DNA from: Diogma glabrata
Lineage: Eukaryota > Arthropoda > Insecta > Diptera > Cylindrotomidae
Reading direction: 5' to 3'
NCBI GenBank assembly: GCA_963693315.1
Contig: OY856188.1
Coordinates: 248,174,656-248,238,655, forward strand
DNA: 64,000 nt
Part shown: positions 57,511 to 64,000 of the stretch, piece after piece
Layout: each line of letters starts with the position of its first letter
Numbering within the stretch: position 1 is the stretch's first letter
Program-made: the position numbers and the translations under genes
Notes under the pieces: model-generated
Told to the model about the DNA's origin: nothing
The model's input: only the letters and a program-made list of their open reading frames with translations
Databases searched by the model: none

Positions 57511-58017
57511 GGAATCGTAAAGTAATTAGGTTTTAATAAAAAATCGAAATTATGAGCTATATTATGTTTTAAGATGATTATATCTGATAAAAATAAAAAA
57601 TCCTATTATTCTGCTAATTTTCTTATCTTCGACGCCACTGCGCGGTGGGTAATTATTTTCCGATTTCAGTAAAACTGCATACACTTCATTTTCGAGTCAA
57701 AATGGAACATAATAAGTCGGTGGAGGGATAAAAATAACAATTTCATAAGTTAGGTCATGTCTACTGGTCATGTCTAATGTGCATGTTATGTTTTACGAAA
57801 AAAATCTTTTTATGTCATTTAAATTCTCGCCCCCCCCCCCCCCCCCCCCTAAGATTTTGGTGACATGACTCCACTGAACTCATGGTAGGCGAACCGTGAT
57901 AAACTTTCACAATTTATTTATTTTATTTTATAATAATTGAATAATCAATTTACATTGAACAATATATATTCTTACTAGAACCATTCTCAACAGAAGGCTA
58001 AAAGACAAGTGAAAATT
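57511..58017. other. Intergenic, poly-C tract
   Basis: There is no gene. It has a run of 20 C at 57830-57849, a likely hotspot for length change or assembly error, and a 24-base match to the flank of the 46.8-kb foldback element at 57875-57898. Confidence 0.5.
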
Positions 58018-58179
58018 AATAATAATTTAATTAATTATGCTTTCTATTTTGTTGAATAAACCAGTTAATTCTTCTTTTATGATTTTAATTTAGAGTTTAT
58101 GATGTTGATTGCTGCACTTTCATGATTCATTCCCTTCATTATATGACATTGATTGATAATGTTGATTGTTGCAATTTCA
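58018..58179 (-). repeat. Start of BEL/Pao 3' LTR
   Basis: It matches 725-888. Read on the minus strand it begins TGAAATTGCAAC, and that TGA doubles as the stop codon of the integrase frame. The far end of the LTR is not defined; it may extend below 58018, where no second copy is available. Confidence 0.65.
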
Positions 58180-58563
58180 TTCCAGCCCCTTTAAATCGTT
58201 AGATTCAACGCTGGTAATGGGCAGCTTACAAAGGTTAGAAATATGTCGTGTTGTTATTCCGGATGCTATTTTGATACTGACGACTCTTACTAAACCATCT
58301 TCGGCTGGATTTACACCTACAATTTTACCCATAGGCCACTTAAAGGCTGGTAGGCATTCGTCCTTGATTAGTACGATGTCGTTGGTTTTCAAATTTTCTG
58401 ACTTTATTTTCCATTTATTACGAGCATTGAGTGTTGACAAATAATTGCTTTGAAAACGACGCCAAAAATATTGTTTTATTTGCTTAACAAGGTCCCAACG
58501 ATTTGATGAAGAAATATCTTCGACATTCCTTTCGGGCAGTGCGATAATTGGACGATAATTGAT
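58177..58563 (-). pseudogene. BEL/Pao integrase C-terminal domain fragment
   Basis: The frame carries INYRPIIALPERN, then NRWDLVKQIKQYFWRRFQSN, YLSTLNARNKWKIKSENLKT, NDIVLIKDECLPAFKWPMGK, and then IVGVNPAEDGLVRVVSIKIA and GITTRHISNLCKLPI. This is the DUF5641 domain that ends BEL/Pao Pol, here about 125 residues. It is open to its stop, but everything upstream is replaced by satellite at 58564, so it is a 5'-truncated copy. The apparent start MTNRKWYA is satellite sequence fused in frame. Confidence 0.9.
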
Positions 58564-60262
58564 AATTGCATACCACTTTCGGTTTGTCACTTCCGGTTAA
58601 AATGTTTTTTTTTCAGGTGTTTATCCCTACTGTAGCCTACAATTACCGATTGATTTTCATGAAACGTTGCGAAAAGCTTTTAAATAACATGAGAAAGATT
58701 TCATCAGCTTTTGGAGCACATTGGATAAAGGGTTGGGGGGTCCACCATACAACATGTGGTTTTATCCACAAAGTTTTTATGTTTGTTGGGAGCATAAAAC
58801 ATTCATTCGTGAATGAATTTTGATGACACTTTGGAAAAAAATGCCAACATACTTCCTTGTCATACGGAACTGATTAGTTTTTGAGCGATAGTGAACAAAA
58901 TGATGTGGGGTCCCTGGAGCACCTGTTTTTTTGAAAGCTCTATAACATCTGTACTTGATAAGCGATTGGATGAAACTTGGTACATGAGTATGTAGTACGG
59001 TTCACAATAATTCTGCATCCCAACTTCTGGTTTTTCAAATTTTTTTGTACTTTTTTGAAGTTTTTTCAGTGTCTTTATGCACACTACAGCCTACAATAAT
59101 GAAGTGATTATGATGAAACTTATGGAAAATAGTTCAATTAGTATTAGAAAATATCTATCATCTTTTGGAACACATTGAACAAAGTAGCGGGGGGTCTACC
59201 ATACAACTGCTGACTTTTCACACTTTGTCTTTGAAGTTTGTTGTGAGCATACAGACTTCATTCATTAATCAATTCTAATGGCACTTTGGAAAAAGATGGA
59301 GACTTAAATGACAAGGAACTAATTAGTTTTTGGACAATAGTGGCAAAAGTGGTACGGTGCCTCCCGAATACCTGTTTACTGTGTCATCATTTTTTCAATG
59401 TTTGTTGGGAGCACACAGCATTCGTTCGTGAACTCATTTTGATGATACTTTGGAAAAAGATGCAAACATGTATGGCAAGGAACTGATTAGTTTTTAAGCG
59501 ATAGTGAACAAAGTGGTGGGGGGTGTCCATACACCTGTTTTTTTTAAAGCTCAATAACATCTGTACCTGATAATCAAATTGGATGAAACTTGGTACATAA
59601 GCATTTAGTATGGTTTACAATAGTTCTGCATCCCAACTTCCGGTTTTTTACTTCCGTTAAAAATAATTTTTTTTTAATTGTGGGCAGTTTTTTCAGTGTC
59701 TTTATGCACACTACAGCCTACAATGATGAAGTGATTATGATGAAACTTATGGAAAAGGGTTCAATTAGTGTGAGAAGATAATAATCATCTTTTTGAACAC
59801 ATCACACATTGATCAAAGTGGCGGGGGGTCTACCATACAACTGCTGACTTTTCACGCTTTGTTTTTAAAGTTTGTTGGGAGCATACAGATTTCATTCATT
59901 AATCAATTCTAATGACACTTTGGAAAAAGATGGAGACTTAAATGACAAGAAACTGATTAGATTTTGGACATTATTGGGATAAGTGGTGGGGTCCTCCCGA
60001 GCACCTGTTTATCGTTTCAATGTTTGTTGGAAGCATACAATATTCGTTCGTTAAGTAATTTTGATTACACTTTGCAAAAAGATGCAAATATGTATGGCAA
60101 GGAACTGATTAGTTTTTTTTAGCGATAGTGAACAAAGTGGTAGGGGGTCCTCCAAGCACCTGTTATTTTGAAAGCTCAATAGCATCTGTACCTTATAATC
60201 GAATCGGATGAAAGTTGGTACATACACATTTTGTACGGTTCACAACAGTCCTACATCCTTCA
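58564..60262 (-). repeat. 629-bp satellite, inverted second block (~2.7 units)
   Basis: It is the complement of the 33960-37105 array. The landmark CTGCATCC recurs at 59013, 59626 and about 60250 (spacings 613 and about 625). The block begins with the same terminal variant unit seen at 36690-36900, so both blocks share their outer edge. Short frames in it are repeat artefacts. Confidence 0.9.
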
Positions 60263-60953
60263 TTCTATCCATTCTTCATTCCGAGTTAGACGAAGTAGGT
60301 GGTCTCCTAAATTTTAAAAGAAAAAGAACAAAAAAACAAAAATAATCGAAAATAGAGAAATAAGTGTTATAAGTGTCAATAAGTGTTAATATGTAGCTAA
60401 TAAGTGTTATAGTGTTTGTATTAGTGTTTATAAAAATAAAAGTATTGAAAAAGGACGCGTACAATTATATAATTGGTGAGATTGTTCTTTATTAAAAAAT
60501 TATTTGGTATTTTGTGTTTACTATTACCAAGACGTAGGCAGGTAAAATTTTACCTTTTTATTGCTTTGATGTAATAAATTTATTTATTATTTTAAACATA
60601 AATTTGTCTTGGTAGCATAAAACAAAAAATTTCGTTTTAGTTGTTAGTGATTTTTTTTGGATTGATTGAAATTTTTTTTTTTTCTCCCACCTCGGACTTA
60701 TTTTAGGAGTTGGAAAATATCAGTTAGTTGATTATGAAATGTCTTTTTCTGACAAAAGTTAGGAATTTCGAATTTAACCCTTTATTTGTACTCTTTAATT
60801 TTGTTAGTCTCTTTTGTGTCCCCATTTTTTTTGCTTTTGTCTTATCGTGCTACTGTTGCATGAAATCTGCTATCGTGTTTTTGTGACAGAGATACCCAGT
60901 TTCTTTTGTACTGTTTGGTGTTGAAATTTAGGCCTGGCCGAATTTCAGTAGCT
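60263..60953. other. Probable 5' region of LINE copy 2
   Basis: AT-rich, with repeated AATAAGTGTTATA words at 60360-60430. No gene is seen. The last part may be LINE 5' UTR. Confidence 0.35.
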
Positions 60954-62983
60954 ATGCCTGCAATGTCCAAGGGTAAATCTTTGTCTCAACAAAATGGCCG
61001 CAGAGTGAACCAACAGCTCAGCATTGACTTCACCAACATAAGAGGTCTCAATTCGAATCTAAACGAGGTTCATCACTACATCGAAAAAAATAAACCTGAC
61101 ATATTGTTTCTTACCGAAACAATTGTTAGTGGCAAAGCATCGAAGTTGGATCCGATAAATACCGGATATCTAGTTACGAATTGGAGCATTCCTTTTATAA
61201 CAAGCATGGTGTCTGTGTATTTGTTCGAGATTCACTTTCATGTATGAGAATTAAGGCCTACGAGTTGAACTCTAAGCACCATAAGTCTATAGCACTGAAG
61301 ATCTCAGGTGTTGATGAAACTATGTTTATAATAGGATTATACAGATCCCCAAATTCTCCCAAGGATGTCCCTTTTTCGATCAAATATCGGCTATTCTAGA
61401 CAAGATTACCACGGACTACCCCAAAGCAAGACTGGCCATTCTTGGATACTTTAATATTCATAATAAGGAATGGCTTAAGTATTCATCGCGCACTGACGAC
61501 GTAGGAAGACAAGCCTAACTGAAACTCGCAGATTATCACGGTGTGATGCAAATGATAGAGTGTCCCACTAGAATCGCAGACAATTCACATCATAACAATA
61601 ATTTGCTGTATCTGTTTTTGACAAACGAACCAGATACTACGAAGACAAAAGTTGAACAACCCCTCGGAACATCGGACCATCTACTAATATCAGCAATAGT
61701 GCAATTTACATCACCGTCACAAATTAAAGCAAATCCTCGTCGCGTTTGGAACTATAAACGCGCCAACTGGGAGGGACTGAGAAACTTTTATGATGAAAGC
61801 CCTTGTAAAACTATTTGTTGTGTTGATCAAAATTCTAGCACATCGGCAATAAGAATGTCCGAAATCATAAAAGACGGAATGCGGCTGTTTATTCCAAATC
61901 GATTAATCACTCCTAAAACTGAGCCTTGGTTCACGCGGGATGTTGATGAGGCAGTGAGGAATAAACGCAAAGCATTTAAGACATATTTTGCTAATAAAAC
62001 ATCTGAAACCTATAGCGCCTATAAGAAAGCCAGAAATATTAGTAAATACAAAATAGAATTGGACAAAGAAGCGTTTATCCAGAAGAAAGCAAAGAAATTC
62101 GCCGATCACACATCTGGCTCACGTAGTTTCTTTCAGGCAGTTAAATCAGTCCAGAGCAATTTTACTCGATCATCTATTCCAACCTTCGTTCTGAATGACA
62201 TTCCCGTGAGCGACTCGAAAGCGAAGGCGGATCTTTTGGGTCGTATATTCGCAGAAAACTCAAACTTAGTTGAACCTCCCCCATTCTCCTACACTCATTC
62301 CCCCAGTTGTAACGAAAATGAAACCAATTATTTTTAGTTAAAATATGGAAATCCTTTACGGAAAATGCTTCTTTCTATCAATATCAACAAATCTGCTGGC
62401 TCCGACGGTATTCCACCCCTCATTATTAAAAATTTTGCTAGGCAAGAAGCTCCAATTTTAACAAAAAATTTCTATTTATCTTATAAAACCGGAATATTTC
62501 CCGACTCTTGGAAGCTGGCCAGCGTTCAACCCATACCAAAGAAAGGCAGTATGCAAATTGCAATTCTATCGGTTATAGCTAAAATATTTGAAAAATATGT
62601 TAACTACAATTTAATAGATTATTTAGAGGTGTCGGGAATTATTTATGCTAAACAGTATGGTTTTCGTAGAAGTCATGCAACAGGTGATCTGTTAGCCTAC
62701 GTATCCCATCTCTGGAACAAATCGATAGAAAACCATGGTGAAACATTCAGTATTTCACTTGACATTTCTAAAGCATTTGATAAAGTGTGGCATAAAAATC
62801 TCATAGCTAAATTAAAATCTTGTGGCATAGACCATCTTACTGTCTCATGGATTCATAGTTTTCTTACAGGTTGCCAACTTCATGTTAATTTAGATGGTAT
62901 CACATCCAATACTTTCACAACCAATGCTGGGGTTCCCCAAGGATTTGCACTCTCACCAACCTTGTTTCTTCTATACATTAATG
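60954..62983 (+). pseudogene. CR1-like LINE ORF2, copy 2, cut by a hAT insertion
   Basis: From ATG 60954 the endonuclease reads FTNIRGLNSNLNEVHHYIEK, then KPDILFLTETIV, YRSPNSPKD, and ILGYFNIHNKEWLKYSS, where the catalytic GDFN has become GYFN. GTSDHLLIS follows. Frames change near 61200 and 61375, with stops at 61516 and 62335. The RT frame 62365-62983 has NKSAGSDGIPP, VIAKIFEKYV, QYGFRRSHATGDLLAY, SLDISKAFDKVWH and NAGVPQGFALSPTLF, and ends at YIN where a hAT end begins. It is the same family as 51856-54671, and each copy carries different breaks. Confidence 0.85.
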
Positions 62984-63665
62984 CAGCGTTTCTTAAACTC
63001 GGGGTCGCGACCCCAACTGGGGTCTTTAGATTTTTTCATGGGGTCGCGAGAAATTCCCAATTTAAAAAAATATATAAAATATATATATTAAAAAAATAAA
63101 TTTTCCCTATATATGAATGTCTTAAATTAACAAACTTTGCAAGGTTTTTGAATTAATTTTTCAAGGTTTTAGAATTGGATGACTTTTTAAATTTTGTAAT
63201 GTTTTAACTTATCTTTTGGTGACATTCCACAATCCACAATACAATTTTGTAGTCGGATCGTTCAATAATTCAATATTCATAACTCAATAATTCAATATTT
63301 CACAACACCGTTGGATAATTCAGCCTTTTAACATAAAACTTAAAGATATACAACATATGCACATAAAAGCTCAAGAAGAATTTGCTGAACTTTCCTGCCA
63401 TAGTACTTTGAAAGCACTATTTAAGAATCAAATACCAGGAAATTTTTTTGGTTGTCAATTAAAAGGGAGAAACAGTTCAAATTATTTTGACATTTTCCAC
63501 CACATATTTTTGCGAAAATGCATTTTCATCCTTATTGTATATATATTAAATCAAAATATCGCTCTCAATTGCGCAATATTAAAAATGTATTGAGACCAGC
63601 GCTTTCGGAAATCGAGTCACAATTAACGTTACTTTGCTCTAAAAAGCAAGCACACCCATCACATT
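62984..63665 (+). mobile_element. hAT element remnant (ZBED/SCAND3-like) inserted in the LINE
   Basis: It starts CAGCGTTTCTTAAACTCGGG with GGGGTCGCGACCCC, the typical 5' TIR of this hAT group (CAG.GGTTCTCAAACT..GGTCGCGACC). It ends with a transposase C-terminus: QEEFAELSCHSTLKALFKNQ at 63366, YRSQL near 63558, then ALSEIESQLTLLCSKKQAHP and SH. Related proteins read CDSTLK, KYRS.LNVE..LR.ALS, KQAQPSH. There are frameshifts in between, and the middle of the transposase is deleted. The 3' TIR and target duplication are not found before the next repeat at 63772. Confidence 0.75.
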
Positions 63666-63771
63666 AAAAAATATTTTAATGTTTTATTTATTTTAATACT
63701 TAATAATATAACTAGAAAAGGTTATTAATCTTTATTTTTTATTAACTTTCATATTGTTTTAACTAGAAAAA

Positions 63772-64000
63772 TATGGAGGGGCTGAAATCTCACAGCTCTG
63801 AGATATCAAGACTTCGGTCTGGGTTAAGGATTTTGATATAGTTTTCGGCAAAAAACTTTTATGAGGACATGGTTTTTAGTTTTGGGCAGCGATGTATATC
63901 AAACATAACTCTTTGTCAAAGTTTAAGTATTTTTTTATCTCTGTTTAGAAATTTATTACAAAACTAACACGAAACATCAATACGATGCCAGAAAATTATA
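63772..64000 (+). repeat. 5' part of dispersed repeat family A, cut by window end
   Basis: TATGGAGGGGCTGAAATCTC onward matches the copy at 37521 almost base for base through CACGAAACATCAATACG, then leaves the window. Confidence 0.85.

Overview
This is an AT-rich window of an arthropod, almost certainly insect, nuclear genome. It has no operons, ribosome binding sites or compact prokaryotic gene layout. Nearly everything recognisable is a transposable element or tandem repeat: BEL/Pao, Ty3/Gypsy and errantivirus-type LTR elements, Jockey-superfamily, CR1-like and RTE-like LINEs, an R2-like LINE, hAT DNA transposons and foldback elements. The errantivirus has a serine-tRNA-type primer site and an insect baculovirus-F-like envelope gene, which also points to an insect. 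The only convincing host gene is a two-exon gene for an 84-residue secreted protein on the minus strand at 42706-43056. I cannot name the species.

Layout, 1-20 kb: a broken BEL/Pao gag with LTR remnant (minus), a hAT relic (minus), a decayed Ty3/Gypsy pol (plus), several degenerate tandem repeats, then one 10,009-bp foldback transposon (9621-19629). The foldback element has terminal inverted repeats, a 7-bp target duplication (AATAATA) and two oppositely oriented arrays of a ~143-bp monomer as arms. A second hAT element with its own inverted ends sits in its centre.

Layout, 20-31 kb: a young errantivirus-like LTR element (5' LTR 20249-20866, 3' LTR 28943-29515) that has lost most of pol. Between its integrase remnant and env lies an intact 1178-codon antisense ORF. 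That ORF joins an OTU cysteine-protease domain, a C2H2 finger, a reverse transcriptase and an R2-type restriction-like endonuclease. A 0.9-kb palindrome and a second Gypsy integrase relic follow.

Layout, 31-47 kb: a ~300-bp-period repeat with a LINE-type 3' end, a higher-order satellite (629-bp unit made of about four ~157-bp monomers), a dispersed repeat family seen four times in the window, short inverted-repeat elements, a 99 percent identical 442-bp palindrome, an RTE-type LINE scrap, the secreted-protein gene and a 588-bp foldback element.

Layout, 47-64 kb: a Jockey-superfamily LINE, a ~320-bp tandem repeat, two copies of one CR1-like LINE family, a TIR element carrying a broken transposase of a type I know only from unnamed arthropod proteins, a BEL/Pao integrase C-terminus ending on its LTR, an inverted second block of the 629-bp satellite, and a hAT remnant inserted in the second CR1-like copy. 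The intact items are the secreted-protein gene, the OTU/RT ORF and the structurally complete foldback element. Most other coding regions are broken by stops, frameshifts or deletions.
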